Shown here: piece by piece, positions 45,045 to 54,899 of the stretch
How positions within the stretch are numbered: the first letter of the stretch is position 1
Layout of the letters: each line of letters opens with the position of its first letter
NCBI RefSeq assembly: GCF_030994125.1
Contig: NZ_CP099918.1
Location: forward strand, 806,001-870,000
Source of the DNA: Pseudoalteromonas xiamenensis
Lineage (GTDB): Bacteria > Pseudomonadota > Gammaproteobacteria > Enterobacterales > Alteromonadaceae
Direction of reading: 5' to 3'
DNA: 64,000 bases
Notes under the pieces: model-generated
What the model was told of the DNA's origin: nothing
Databases searched by the model: none
What the model saw: the letters and a program-made list of their open reading frames with translations, nothing else
Program-made: the position numbers and the translations under genes

Positions 45045-46493
45045 TTAGAAACCCCAAAGTGTCGCTGCAATCGTCATTGTAATCAGTGTAATTAAGACGA
45101 TAGCGATAAGATTTAGTACAAAGCCTGCGTTTATCATATCTCTCATATTTATTTCGCCTGAACCAAAAACTATCGCATTCGGAGGTGTTGCGACAGGCAT
45201 CATGAATGCACAACTTGCTGCTATCGCCGCTGGGATAACCCATACAAGCGGAGTACCCGTGAGGGATTCTGCTACAGGCCCCAATAGAGGCAAGAAACCT
45301 GCTGCGGTAGCCGTATTACTTGTTATTTCTGTTAAAAAGGTAATCAGCCCAGCAACAATGAGCACACTCAAAACCAGCGGTACTTGATCGGCACCTGACA
45401 ACATATGTGCGATGTAATCAGCAAGGCCTGATGACTTAATTTGTGCCGCAAGGGTCAAACCGCCACCAAACAGTAGCAAGATACCCCATGGTACTTTAGC
45501 CGCATGATCCCAATCTAACAGTCTTGGCTGGTCTTTATCAAAGCTGGGCATAACAAAAAGCAAAATAGCCGCCGCTATCGCGATGCCAGTATCGGTTATC
45601 GCAAGCCCAGTAGATGACGCAATAATAGGACGAAATACCCAACTTAGCGCTGCAAATACAAATACCACCAATACACCCTTTTCAGCTTTGGTCATTCCTC
45701 CCAGTTTTACCAATTGATCAGTGAACACCTCTTTGGTGTTAAAGTCTGTCCTATCTATATCTACTTTGTACGCGATTTTCGTAAGCCAAACCCACGTAAT
45801 AGCTAACATCGCTACCGACAAAGGCACGCCGACAATCATCCACGTAGCAAAACCAATTTCTATCTTATAACTGTCAGCAAGATACGCTGCCATAAGTGCA
45901 TTCGGTGGCGTACCTATTAGCGTTGCGATTCCACCAATACTTGCCGCATAAGCAATACCGAGCAGCAACGCTTTAGAATATTCTTGTCCTTTGCTGCTAT
46001 TTGCTTTAACCAACCCTATCACTGAGAGCGCGATAGGTAACATCATTACCGCTGTGGCGGTATTCGACATCCACATTGATAAGAAAGCAGTAACTATCAT
46101 CATGGCAAGAATTTGCAAGCTGGGCTTTTTTCCCGCCCTTAGCATTGTATTTAGTGCAATTCTTTTGTGTAACCCCCAATTTTCCATCGCTATTGATAAA
46201 ATAAATCCGCCTAGAAATAAGAAAATCAGGGGATGTGCGTAAGGCGATGCAACGGTGTTTACTGGCGCAATGCCCACCAAAGGTGAAATAACCAAAGGCA
46301 ATAAAGAAGTCGCAGGAATGGGCACTACTTCACTCACCCACCAAGAGGCCAACCAAAAGGCAAGCGCTGCGGTTTTCCACGCAGTTTCATTCATGCCCCA
46401 TTTGGGCTCTACGATGCAGCTAAGAAGCATGATGAGAGGACCGAGAAACAATAATATGTTTTCTTTGCTCATTAAAGGTTTGTTTTTTAACAT
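45045..46493 (-). CDS. DASS-family sodium/dicarboxylate symporter
   Basis: A 482-aa inner-membrane transporter of the divalent anion:sodium symporter (SLC13) family, about 11 helices. Both substrate/sodium motifs are present: MWMSNTATAVMMLP and EITSNTATAAGFLPLLGP (SNT signatures), plus PVATPPNAIVFG near the end. It takes up C4-dicarboxylates such as succinate or malate. AAGGA lies 7 nt before the ATG. It starts 10 bp after the porin stop, so porin and transporter form one operon behind a sigma-54-type promoter. A second copy is at 50685. Confidence 0.92.
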   Translation of the reverse strand: MLKNKPLMSKENILLFLGPLIMLLSCIVEPKWGMNETAWKTAALAFWLASWWVSEVVPIPATSLLPLVISPLVGIAPVNTVASPYAHPLIFLFLGGFILSIAMENWGLHKRIALNTMLRAGKKPSLQILAMMIVTAFLSMWMSNTATAVMMLPIALSVIGLVKANSSKGQEYSKALLLGIAYAASIGGIATLIGTPPNALMAAYLADSYKIEIGFATWMIVGVPLSVAMLAITWVWLTKIAYKVDIDRTDFNTKEVFTDQLVKLGGMTKAEKGVLVVFVFAALSWVFRPIIASSTGLAITDTGIAIAAAILLFVMPSFDKDQPRLLDWDHAAKVPWGILLLFGGGLTLAAQIKSSGLADYIAHMLSGADQVPLVLSVLIVAGLITFLTEITSNTATAAGFLPLLGPVAESLTGTPLVWVIPAAIAASCAFMMPVATPPNAIVFGSGEINMRDMINAGFVLNLIAIVLITLITMTIAATLWGF

Positions 46494-46503
46494 TATTGTT
46501 CCT

Positions 46504-47457
46504 TTAAAATAAATACTTTAAGCCAACAGCAGTACTAACATCTGAATTGCTTTCGAGTGATAACCGGCTCAACATAATGTAGGCGTTCGTCGACTTATCA
46601 AACACATAATCAAGTCCCACGCTGTAATTAGTCGTGGTGCCTTGGTGTCTCAATTCACTGGTATCGCGTAGCCACTGCAACTTTGGACGCCATGCATCAT
46701 TTTGATAATAAACACTCATACCAAATGCATGCCCAGACTTAGTTTCTGCAACATTTTTAGCATTTTGCCAAAGTAACCCTAGCTGCCATTTTTGCACTTG
46801 CATCACACCTATAGCTCGGGTTGCAACCAAATTATTCAATCCATCAACATGAGATACCGCAACCGAGTAGGGTAATGTTTGCAAACTTCTATCACCATAC
46901 ATCGCCGTAATAGCATACCCACTTTGTTGGCTGTCCGCATCGTCTTTAGGAGCATAGGTCATTGAAATTTCGGTATTATACCACTTTGGTGCAACGTAAG
47001 TTATTGTATCACCTATACGATCTTGGCCAGCAATGACTTGCGCAATATCACCTTGTGTTTCATTGAATAGATCGAACTTCCCTTCGCTATATTTAAATCG
47101 AGTATCATTGCGTCCCACCAGCAGTGTACCCAAGTAACTTTGTACGCCTAAATAGGTATTACGAGCAGCGAAAGGATTATTTGTGTCGTCTTGCTCAAAC
47201 CCTTTTACTTGAACTTCGTACTTATAGACCAAATTCAATTGCGGTTGTAGCTGATGCTTGCCCTTAATACCGATACGTGAAAAAGGCGCGTCGATTTGTG
47301 TACCCTTTTCGGTATATCGAAGTAAGCCTTTATCGGTGTGCACTATCTGAACTTCTGCTTTGCCATAAAATTGGTACTCTTGTGCATGCCCTACCATTGG
47401 CACCATTAATGTGGAGGCGATTATCCAGTGAACCTTGGCAATTTTATTTGTTGTCAT
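46504..47457 (-). CDS. outer-membrane porin
   Basis: A 317-aa general porin. Signal peptide ends GHAQE; the mature protein begins YQFYGKAEVQIVHTDKG and shows alternating beta strands with FSRIGIKGKHQL and RNTYLGVQSYLGTLLVGRND, the loop region typical of Gram-negative trimeric porins, ending in a terminal Phe (VGLKYLF). It probably admits dicarboxylates, since the symporter gene follows 10 bp later and the unit is preceded by a sigma-54-type promoter at 47497-47511 under a DctD-like regulator encoded just upstream. Confidence 0.9.
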   Translation of the reverse strand: MTTNKIAKVHWIIASTLMVPMVGHAQEYQFYGKAEVQIVHTDKGLLRYTEKGTQIDAPFSRIGIKGKHQLQPQLNLVYKYEVQVKGFEQDDTNNPFAARNTYLGVQSYLGTLLVGRNDTRFKYSEGKFDLFNETQGDIAQVIAGQDRIGDTITYVAPKWYNTEISMTYAPKDDADSQQSGYAITAMYGDRSLQTLPYSVAVSHVDGLNNLVATRAIGVMQVQKWQLGLLWQNAKNVAETKSGHAFGMSVYYQNDAWRPKLQWLRDTSELRHQGTTTNYSVGLDYVFDKSTNAYIMLSRLSLESNSDVSTAVGLKYLF

Positions 47458-47496
47458 CCTATTGCTCCCAATTGTTATTATATTGAGAGAACATGA

Positions 47497-47511
47497 GCAA
47501 CTTTTTTGCCA
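47497..47511 (-). promoter_or_regulatory. sigma-54 promoter of porin-symporter operon
   Basis: Minus strand TGGCAAAAAAGTTGC fits TGGCAYR-N4-TTGC with correct GG/GC spacing. It lies about 40 bp before the porin start codon. Confidence 0.8.
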
Positions 47512-47572
47512 CCCATAAAAACAGAGTTATATCAGACAGTTAAAGTTTTGATATGGCGAGTATTACGTTGAA

Positions 47573-47592
47573 GTGTGTGGATTTCCACACAC
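47573..47592. promoter_or_regulatory. palindromic enhancer-like site
   Basis: Perfect 20-bp palindrome GTGTGTGGA-TT-TCCACACAC, 60-80 bp upstream of the sigma-54 promoter and immediately behind the DctD-like regulator gene. Position and symmetry fit an upstream activator site for that regulator. Confidence 0.7.
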
Positions 47593-47612
47593 ATTTTGCA
47601 GGCTTTGTCACT

Positions 47613-48971
47613 TTATTCACCCTCTTGTGTATCGATAAAGCGAGCTCTCGATAAACCATACTTCGTCATCTTGTCATACAGTGTTTTTCGAGGGAGTTGT
47701 AAAATGTCCATGGTCTCTTTTATGCTTCCTTGGGTACGCGACAAGGCTTCTTCTATAAGGCTTTGCTCGTAGAAATTTACTTTCTCTGCCAGACTAAGAT
47801 CGATGGAAAAGTCGTCATTGGCGTTTGAAGATTGTTGTAACGCGTTTTGCTGACCTAAAAGCACCGAACGCTCAGCCACATTACGTAACTCCCTGACGTT
47901 TCCAGGCCAATTGTATTCCCGTAGTTTATGCATTAAATCTGTGTTCAATGGCTCATAGGTGCGATGAAAACGATTAGCGGCAATCGAACTGAAGTGTTTA
48001 AACAAAATTGGAATGTCATCCTTGCGATGGCGAAGCGCAGGTATTGGGATCTTCACGAGATTTAATCGGTAGTATAAATCGGCTCTGAAATCGCCTGAAT
48101 TCACTAAACCTTGAAGATCCACTTTCGTTGCTGCAACAATACGAACATCAAGCTCAACTGCATCATTACTTCCAACCGGTGTAACACGTCTTTCTTCCAG
48201 CACTCGCAACAATTTAACTTGCATACTCGGTGGCATGGCTTCGATCTCATCCAGAAAAAGCGTGCCGTCCTGGGCATATTCAAACTTGCCCACGCGGTTT
48301 TCTTTCGCATCGGTAAATGCTCCGCGTTTAATACCAAACAGCTCACTTTCTATTAGTTCAAGCGGAACTGCACCGCAATTAATTGCGACGAAATGTGCCT
48401 CGCTCCGCGGGCTGTGGTCATGAAGATAACGAGCAACCAATTCCTTACCCGTGCCAGTTTCCCCTTCTATTAATACATCAACGGGTGTATCTACGATCGC
48501 ATCAAGCTGTTCTATCATCGCCTTCATTAAATGCGTATTACCCAAAATTCTCACCCCTGGGGCAGACTTTGACGCCAAAGTCTTCTTCAGTGCGCGATTT
48601 TCCATAACCAATCTGCGCTTCTCTAGTGCTCGCTGTAAACAATCTAGGAGTGGTTCAGAAACGGGTTTTTCAAAAAAATCATATGCACCCATTTGCATCG
48701 CTTTAACTGCGATCCCCACGTCGCCAAATCCTGTTAGGAAAACGACGGGTAACTCGGAATCAAACTGTTTGACTGAGGCTAAAAAACGTAGGCCGTCCAT
48801 TTGAGGCATATTGATATCACAGACAATCACGCCTTCGAAACGTCTATTTATACGTGAAAGCGCCACACTCGCCGAAGCAAAACATTCAACCTGATAGCCT
48901 TCCAATTCAAAGAGTTGCTTTAACGAATCTCGGATAATTTGCTCATCATCAATGATCACAATGTTGTTCAT
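47613..48971 (-). CDS. DctD-like sigma-54-dependent response regulator
   Basis: A 452-aa NtrC-family activator. Receiver domain (residues 1-118) with phosphoacceptor Asp52 in VCDINMPQMDG and conserved Lys102. AAA+ domain (about 140-370): Walker A GETGTGKE (170-177), Walker B LFLDEI (238-243). Fis-type helix-turn-helix at the end (GSIKETMDILQLPRKTLYDKM). The sigma-54-contacting loop reads GAFTDA (217-222), not GAFTGA. Placed behind its sensor kinase gene with 38 bp between. It should drive the nearby porin and transporter genes in response to dicarboxylates. Confidence 0.93.
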   Translation of the reverse strand: MNNIVIIDDEQIIRDSLKQLFELEGYQVECFASASVALSRINRRFEGVIVCDINMPQMDGLRFLASVKQFDSELPVVFLTGFGDVGIAVKAMQMGAYDFFEKPVSEPLLDCLQRALEKRRLVMENRALKKTLASKSAPGVRILGNTHLMKAMIEQLDAIVDTPVDVLIEGETGTGKELVARYLHDHSPRSEAHFVAINCGAVPLELIESELFGIKRGAFTDAKENRVGKFEYAQDGTLFLDEIEAMPPSMQVKLLRVLEERRVTPVGSNDAVELDVRIVAATKVDLQGLVNSGDFRADLYYRLNLVKIPIPALRHRKDDIPILFKHFSSIAANRFHRTYEPLNTDLMHKLREYNWPGNVRELRNVAERSVLLGQQNALQQSSNANDDFSIDLSLAEKVNFYEQSLIEEALSRTQGSIKETMDILQLPRKTLYDKMTKYGLSRARFIDTQEGE

Positions 48972-49009
48972 TCTTTTTGCCTACGTTATTTTTTGATTGG
49001 CGCTGTGGT

Positions 49010-50692
49010 TTACGAAACCGATTTTCCATTGAGGGTTATTATAAATTCAGCCCCCTGTTTTGAGTTACTTTGTGCCGTCAAAATGCCAGAGAAGGACTGT
49101 ATAATCTCTTTCGAGATAGATAAACCTAGTCCCAATCCAATGCCGGACTTGGTTGTGTAAAAGGGTTCGAAAATCGTCGAAAGTTGATGTTGTTCAATGC
49201 CAGGCCCAGAGTCTTGTATCGATAGCTTCACTTTGCTATCAAACTGCTCAGAGACTATGCACAACGTTTTAACGGTACTTTTTTCCATTGCTTGGGCTGC
49301 GTTGGTAAAAAGATTTACAAGCACTTGTTCAAATTTAAATGGGTCAACCCACACCATTGCTGGTGTTACGTTGATTTGAGTATCAATTTCACAGCGTTTT
49401 AACTCTGGGCCAGCGATGACTAACGCATTATGAATGAGTGGCTGCAACTCAAAATATTGCATTCTATTCTCTGTCGTCTGAGAGAATTGCCTTAGTTGCG
49501 TCACAATACGACTTACGCGACCCATTAGCCCTTCTATCAACTCCACATTCTCTAACGCTGTTGTGTACTGAGCTTTGATAATCAATCGTTTGGTACTGGC
49601 TAAGTATGTTGATATCGCACTCAACGGCTGATTAATTTCGTGATTAATACTGGCACTCAACTGACCGATCGTTGCAAGCTTTGCTGCTCTTATCAATGCC
49701 GCTTGGGTCTGTTCGAGTTTTTTCGTACGTTCTTGCACCTTTAACTCTAAATCCCGACGACCTGCTATTAAACGTTGATACTGTGTCACACGTATATAGA
49801 CAGAACGGACGAGCCAAACAAAGACAATAAATATGAGCGTTGCTATACCAAGCCTTGACCACTGAGCTTTCGGTAAATCAGTTATATCCCGCATGTACAC
49901 GAGTTTCGCCTTTAATCCAAGCAGTGGAAAAGCAAACGAAAGATAGCGACGTTCTTCAATGTTTAAATAGCAAAGCGGTGCATTTTTTTCATTCAAACAT
50001 ATTTCGAGAAACTCGGGCTTGTTTTGCAGTCGCCAACTTTCAACATCCGAAGCATAAACTTCATTTTTTTCACTCACAATCGCAAAATGGCTGCTCTCTC
50101 CCGTATCCAACTGCGCTTCATCTGTTTCAAACTGATTGACGTTCACTTTGATAACAGCTACTCCAGCGAATTGTTCCGCTTGAGTAATTGATTGGGCAAA
50201 ATAAAAGCCTCGCAAATTAGACCGAAGCCCAACAGCAAACTCCAATGTATGTCCCTGCGTACGGCTATTTACAAAGTAATGTCGAAAACTATACTCGCTA
50301 CCAACATAGGAGTGATCCGATTTAAAATTACTGCTGGCGAGAACAACGCCATTACTATCCAAGAGATAGGCATCGGATGCGCTTGATGCTCTTTGTATAT
50401 CCTGCAAATACACGTTGGTGGAATCACGTGTATCTTTTTTAGGTGACGCAATAAATTGCAGTACGTGCTCGTTTTCGGCAATTAACTTTGGCACCACTGA
50501 AAAGTGTTGAAATTCATCATTAAAATAATTAGACAGCTTTTCACCATTCGTAATACCGAGCGACAATTCCCTTTGTTTATCAATGCTCATACCCACCCAG
50601 TAGACGATTGCCAAAAACGTCAACCAAATAAGTGCGATGACCCATTTAGTAGTCGCTTTTCTAAATTCAGGTTCCTTAAATAAGTTATACAT
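49010..50692 (-). CDS. DctB-like sensor histidine kinase
   Basis: A 560-aa membrane kinase. One helix (about 17-36), a periplasmic sensing region of about 240 residues, probably a double-Cache domain as in DctB, a second helix (about 280-300), a coiled coil, then HisKA with His351 in SINHEINQPLSAI and HATPase with NLFTNAAQAM, DSGPGI and GLGLGLS. The frame extends to 50752, but MYNLFKEPEF starting at 50692 overlaps the end of the upstream transporter by 8 bp and is the better start. It signals to the response regulator downstream. Confidence 0.92.
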   Translation of the reverse strand: MYNLFKEPEFRKATTKWVIALIWLTFLAIVYWVGMSIDKQRELSLGITNGEKLSNYFNDEFQHFSVVPKLIAENEHVLQFIASPKKDTRDSTNVYLQDIQRASSASDAYLLDSNGVVLASSNFKSDHSYVGSEYSFRHYFVNSRTQGHTLEFAVGLRSNLRGFYFAQSITQAEQFAGVAVIKVNVNQFETDEAQLDTGESSHFAIVSEKNEVYASDVESWRLQNKPEFLEICLNEKNAPLCYLNIEERRYLSFAFPLLGLKAKLVYMRDITDLPKAQWSRLGIATLIFIVFVWLVRSVYIRVTQYQRLIAGRRDLELKVQERTKKLEQTQAALIRAAKLATIGQLSASINHEINQPLSAISTYLASTKRLIIKAQYTTALENVELIEGLMGRVSRIVTQLRQFSQTTENRMQYFELQPLIHNALVIAGPELKRCEIDTQINVTPAMVWVDPFKFEQVLVNLFTNAAQAMEKSTVKTLCIVSEQFDSKVKLSIQDSGPGIEQHQLSTIFEPFYTTKSGIGLGLGLSISKEIIQSFSGILTAQSNSKQGAEFIITLNGKSVS

Positions 50693-52136
50693 CGAAGCCA
50701 AATACGTTGCTTGCAACAAAAATAGTGAGCATCGAAATGACCGTGATTGCAATAATATTCATCGCAAAACCCGCTCTGACCATATCTCGTATGGTCAGCT
50801 TTTCAGAGCCAAACACGATGGCATTAGGTGGAGTGGCGACCGGCATCATAAAGGCACAGCTCGCAGCCATTGCGGCAGGTATTACCCAGATGAGAGGGCT
50901 ACCACTTAGCTCCATAGCCACTGGCGCAAGTAGCGGTAAGAAGCCTGCCGCCGTCGCCGTATTGCTCGTAATTTCGGTCAAGAAAGTGATCAACGTCGTC
51001 ACTAGAATAATGCCGACCACAACAGGCATCGTATCGAGTTGCGACAACGATTGTGCTACGTAATTCGCAAGGCCTGACTGTTTAATTTGTGCTGCGAGCG
51101 ATAAACCTCCGCCGAATAACAATAAAATCCCCCAAGGTACAGATTGCGCGTCGCGCCAATACATCACACGTTGTTGAAAAGTTTTGTCCGATGGTAGAAT
51201 GAACAACAACAATGAAGCCATCATAGCGATGCCCGTATCCGTTATCGCGAGCCCTGTCCATTTGACTAACAAAGGCCGTAGAACCCACGAAATTGCAGCG
51301 AATAGAAACACGAACAGTACCTGTTTTTCGGCAAAATGCATGGGGCCCAAATCGATTAACTGTCGTTTAAACACGTTGGTTTCAAAACAACTTTTCGAGT
51401 AGCCCGATAATGGAAAAGCTAAACGGGTCAACCACCACCAACCAATCAATACAAGCAAAATCGCAAATGGGAGTCCCATTGTAATCCATTCTGCAAAGCC
51501 AATTTTTATGTGATATGAATCGGCAAGAAACGCGACCATGAGCGCATTTGGTGCCGTCCCAATGATGGTTGCTACGCCACCTATGCTGGCACTATAAGCA
51601 ATACCCAACAGTAAAGACTTTGCATAATTGTCTACATCGACCCCTTTTTGTTCTAGAACATGGATGACCGACAAGGCAATAGGCAACATCATTAAAGTCG
51701 TCGCAGTGTTGTTAATCCACATTGATAACCCAGCACTGACGGTCATCATCGCGAGTATTTGAAACGCAGGATTGTTGCCACTTCGAACCATCGTGTGAAG
51801 AGCAATACGTTGATGTAATAACCACTTTTCCATGGCAATAGAAAGCAAAAATCCGCCTAAGAACAGGAATATCAGTGGATGCGAGTAACTTGCTGATGCA
51901 GAAGAAATCGATGCAATGCCTGTCATCGGCGCGACCACTAGCGGCAAAAGAGAAGTGACAGGAATGGGAACTGCTTCGCTTACCCACCAAATGCCCATCC
52001 ACAATGCCAGACCTGTCGTCCTCCACGCTATGTCAGCCATACCTTCAGGCGCGTCAGCTACCAATGTAAAAACCAAACTAAGAGGGCCGAGCAACAAACA
52101 CAGTAGTTGAACATAGAAATTGTTTTTTGATTCCAT
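50685..52136 (-). CDS. second DASS-family sodium/dicarboxylate symporter
   Basis: A 483-aa paralogue of the transporter at 45045, with the same motifs (MWINNTATTLMMLP, which has INNT in place of SNT, and EITSNTATAAGFLPLLAP, plus PVATPPNAIVFG). It is the first gene of the symporter-kinase-regulator operon, and its stop overlaps the kinase start. Co-transcription with the sensor pair suggests it may act as a co-sensor or as the constitutive uptake route, while the porin-linked copy is inducible (inference). Confidence 0.92.
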   Translation of the reverse strand: MESKNNFYVQLLCLLLGPLSLVFTLVADAPEGMADIAWRTTGLALWMGIWWVSEAVPIPVTSLLPLVVAPMTGIASISSASASYSHPLIFLFLGGFLLSIAMEKWLLHQRIALHTMVRSGNNPAFQILAMMTVSAGLSMWINNTATTLMMLPIALSVIHVLEQKGVDVDNYAKSLLLGIAYSASIGGVATIIGTAPNALMVAFLADSYHIKIGFAEWITMGLPFAILLVLIGWWWLTRLAFPLSGYSKSCFETNVFKRQLIDLGPMHFAEKQVLFVFLFAAISWVLRPLLVKWTGLAITDTGIAMMASLLLFILPSDKTFQQRVMYWRDAQSVPWGILLLFGGGLSLAAQIKQSGLANYVAQSLSQLDTMPVVVGIILVTTLITFLTEITSNTATAAGFLPLLAPVAMELSGSPLIWVIPAAMAASCAFMMPVATPPNAIVFGSEKLTIRDMVRAGFAMNIIAITVISMLTIFVASNVFGFDV

Positions 52137-52253
52137 ACTCTTATTTTTATTTCCATTTCAAATCAAACTCGGAGGTTAGAAGCTTTGTATGACAAAATCA
52201 ATCTTCGGGGAATTGGTAAGAGCTGTCGAACGAGCTATTCTCCAGTCTTGTTC

Positions 52254-52259
52254 ATTATA
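52254..52259 (-). promoter_or_regulatory. possible -10 of the second symporter operon
   Basis: On the minus strand a TATAAT hexamer occurs 118 bp before the symporter start. The matching -35 is poor, so this is weak support. Confidence 0.3.
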
Positions 52260-52330
52260 CAGAGGTGTTCGTTCACTGCATTTTTAACGAATGTCTAATT
52301 CAATTCGACATTACACAACGCACGTGAAAA

Positions 52331-54313
52331 CTAAAACTTCCATGAGTAGCTAAAACGAACTTGCCTACCCGCAGCCGGCACTTCTCCGGTTGGCATTCTA
52401 GGGTCAAACACATTGTAATGCTTGTCTAACAGGTTTTGCGCTTCTAAACGCCACTGGTGCTCGCTGGATGGTTGCCACACAAAAGTTGAACCAAAAATCA
52501 CATAAGCCTTTTGCACAAAATGAACACCAATTCCTGGTACATCCACGGTATCACGCCAGTTTGCATTTAAACTGACCTGTAATTCACCAATTTGTTGTTT
52601 CCATGCTGCCACCGCAAAACGCTTAAAACTTGGATTAAAAGGTTCATCAAACAGCTGCGTATAACCAAATTCAAACCAGCTTTCATTGGTCAATGTCACG
52701 TTACCGTTAAGCTCAACGCCTTGCATACTGGTGCTGAATTCGTTTTCGAATCGAAAACGCGAACCAACAACATCAATCGGAACCAAGTTGATGAAATCAC
52801 TTAAGTCATTGTTGAACAAAACGACGTCGATTTGATTCTGGTCAGTTTGCCAGTGCCAAACTAACTCAGTGGTTTTTATAGATTCCGATTTCAGTTCTGA
52901 ATTCCCAATTGTCACATCGTCATTTGAATTCAGTTCATTGCTTACCGGTGTTCTAAACGATTCCCCATATTGAAGTTTCAGCGTATGTTCGTCGTTTACG
53001 TTATAAATTGCGGCCACTCTAGGCGACAGCTTCTTATCAATGTCTTGGACATAGTCGTATCGCGCGCCGAAAAAGAATGTCAAATTGTCACTGTATTTGT
53101 GTTTAATCTGCGTATACACCGCACTCGAATTAAAATCTTGTTTCAATGGCTGAAAACGGGCGTAATTTGTGACCGTTCTAATTTCGCCAAGATAGGCATC
53201 TGGCACGATATACGTGTCACCGAGTACATAATCGAAGTAACTGGTGTAAATATCCGCTTCGGTTTGCTTCGCGCGCGATATTTCGATGCCGAAATTTACA
53301 TTAGTTGCATCACTGTAGCGCCATGCAAAATCGGTAACAAAGTTAAGATCCGACGACTGCCATGCTGGTCCGACATAAAAATCGCCTGCAGGCAACACCT
53401 CGGCTGGCGCAATTAATCCTGCGCTGTTGATCTCATGCGTTACTTTGTATAATCGTGAACTGATATTCCATTCATCATCAGTGATCCAGTGATAAACAAT
53501 ACTAACAGATCGATTTTCACTTTTATGGCGGTTATTAGGGCTTACACCCGCAAGATTAATAAACTCATTTAATTCATTTACACTTTGGCGAAAGTTTAGG
53601 TCAAACCGTTTGTTACGAAGACCTAATTCAATAAATTGGCTTCTAAGTGGGTCTTTGACCTCTCCGTTAAAGTAGTTTTCTCCACGTTGTTTTACGAGGG
53701 CGATATTGGAGTAGGCACTAATGTCATTTTGCAATTCAGTAATCGCACTCAAAGCCACTTGCGCAAAACCATGTTCGCCTACACTCAATGTCAACTCATT
53801 GTCTTTCTTTTTCGTAACCACGTTCATCACACCAAGAAACGCATTACTGCCGTACAAAGCAGAACCTGGCCCACGAATAAACTCTACGCGTTCGATAATT
53901 TCAACGGGAATAAATGGGGTATAAACTGAGGCCTTACCGAATGAAGACTCGTTGAGTCGCTGCCCATTAATCATGACAAGAACATTACCGCTATCAAGGT
54001 AAATCCCCCGAGTATGTTCTTTTGGCACTGCTCCAACCCAATCTCCACGTGTATTTTGAAAACCGGGTACAAAATTCATGAGCTCATACGCACTTTTTAC
54101 ACCAAGCAGTTTAATGTGTTGTTTATTGAAGACAGTAATACTGGAAGGTACCGAAGCGCGAGTTTCATCCGTTTTTGTCGCAAGCTCGATATTGACATCA
54201 AGCAGTTCTTCAAAACTCAGCTCAAATAGATCTTCTTGGGATGTTGAAGTCGTCGCAAAACAAGGGACACTGACAATGGATAAGAACCCGAAAAGTTTGC
54301 GAGAAAACGACAT
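52331..54313 (-). CDS. TonB-dependent receptor (colicin-I-receptor/vitamin-type)
   Basis: A 660-aa outer-membrane receptor, shorter than the two Oar-like ones. Signal peptide ends CFATT; near the start lies LFELSFEELLDVNIELATKT, a TonB-box-like approach, then the plug (VFNKQHIKLLGVKSAYELMN, VEFIRGPGSALYGSNAFLGV) and a 22-strand barrel ending VRFSYSWKF. Such receptors take up iron complexes, corrinoids or sugars; the ligand is unknown. Upstream of it no Fur site is seen. Possibly linked to the adjacent carboxylate uptake genes by location only. Confidence 0.92.
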   Translation of the reverse strand: MSFSRKLFGFLSIVSVPCFATTSTSQEDLFELSFEELLDVNIELATKTDETRASVPSSITVFNKQHIKLLGVKSAYELMNFVPGFQNTRGDWVGAVPKEHTRGIYLDSGNVLVMINGQRLNESSFGKASVYTPFIPVEIIERVEFIRGPGSALYGSNAFLGVMNVVTKKKDNELTLSVGEHGFAQVALSAITELQNDISAYSNIALVKQRGENYFNGEVKDPLRSQFIELGLRNKRFDLNFRQSVNELNEFINLAGVSPNNRHKSENRSVSIVYHWITDDEWNISSRLYKVTHEINSAGLIAPAEVLPAGDFYVGPAWQSSDLNFVTDFAWRYSDATNVNFGIEISRAKQTEADIYTSYFDYVLGDTYIVPDAYLGEIRTVTNYARFQPLKQDFNSSAVYTQIKHKYSDNLTFFFGARYDYVQDIDKKLSPRVAAIYNVNDEHTLKLQYGESFRTPVSNELNSNDDVTIGNSELKSESIKTTELVWHWQTDQNQIDVVLFNNDLSDFINLVPIDVVGSRFRFENEFSTSMQGVELNGNVTLTNESWFEFGYTQLFDEPFNPSFKRFAVAAWKQQIGELQVSLNANWRDTVDVPGIGVHFVQKAYVIFGSTFVWQPSSEHQWRLEAQNLLDKHYNVFDPRMPTGEVPAAGRQVRFSYSWKF

Positions 54314-54423
54314 AGGCTACTCTTTTTGTTTTATTGAGGCCTACTTGAAAGGCCAAACACGACTATTATTAAATAGAATAACGCGTGGTTGGCCATTGGC
54401 AAATTTTTTTGCGAGGAATTCTC

Positions 54424-54687
54424 TTAATTTACAGCTAAAGTTCGCTTAGATTTTATGTACTTGTACAAACCAATTAACGAAGCCGCAATCCAGAAAAGCT
54501 CAATGACAAAACTTGCCAAGTTGAAGTTGTAACATAGGCTGATTAGCAACAAAATGGCACCACTCAGGTTCATCATGTTATACAACAAGCCTTCAGGGCT
54601 TGCTTTTCCAAGTTGAAGAAGGAAGAACGCGCCAACAACAAGGAAAGTACCTGTCATACCTACAATATCAAACAACAACGCAATCAT
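54424..54687 (-). CDS. small membrane protein, CBU_0592-like
   Basis: An 87-aa protein with three hydrophobic helices: MIALLFDIVGMTGTFLVVGAF, LLYNMMNLSGAILLLISLCY and SFVIELFWIAASLIGLYKY. It fits a small integral-membrane family (often named CBU_0592 family) of unknown role. It lies 110 bp upstream of the TonB receptor on the same strand, so it could share its transcript. Confidence 0.7.
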   Translation of the reverse strand: MIALLFDIVGMTGTFLVVGAFFLLQLGKASPEGLLYNMMNLSGAILLLISLCYNFNLASFVIELFWIAASLIGLYKYIKSKRTLAVN

Positions 54688-54899
54688 GTTTTTGTCCTAA
54701 TGATTATGCTAAACCCAAACACGCTGGCCCGTATCCTTGGGGAGGGTTATTTTCAGTCTTTGAAACAGCAAACCGACCGATCATAGCAAAGTTACTCGAG
54801 GGTAACAGGATTTATGTCCGCATCTGCGCTTTAGTTAATTTGCGAAGCCTTTAAAAAACTCCCAAGAGTTGAGCGTTAAGATTAGTGAACGCAACGAGT

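Noticed and set aside
50637..51063. Plus-strand open frames inside the second symporter
   Set aside because: Opposite to a transporter with intact motifs; shadows of hydrophobic coding.
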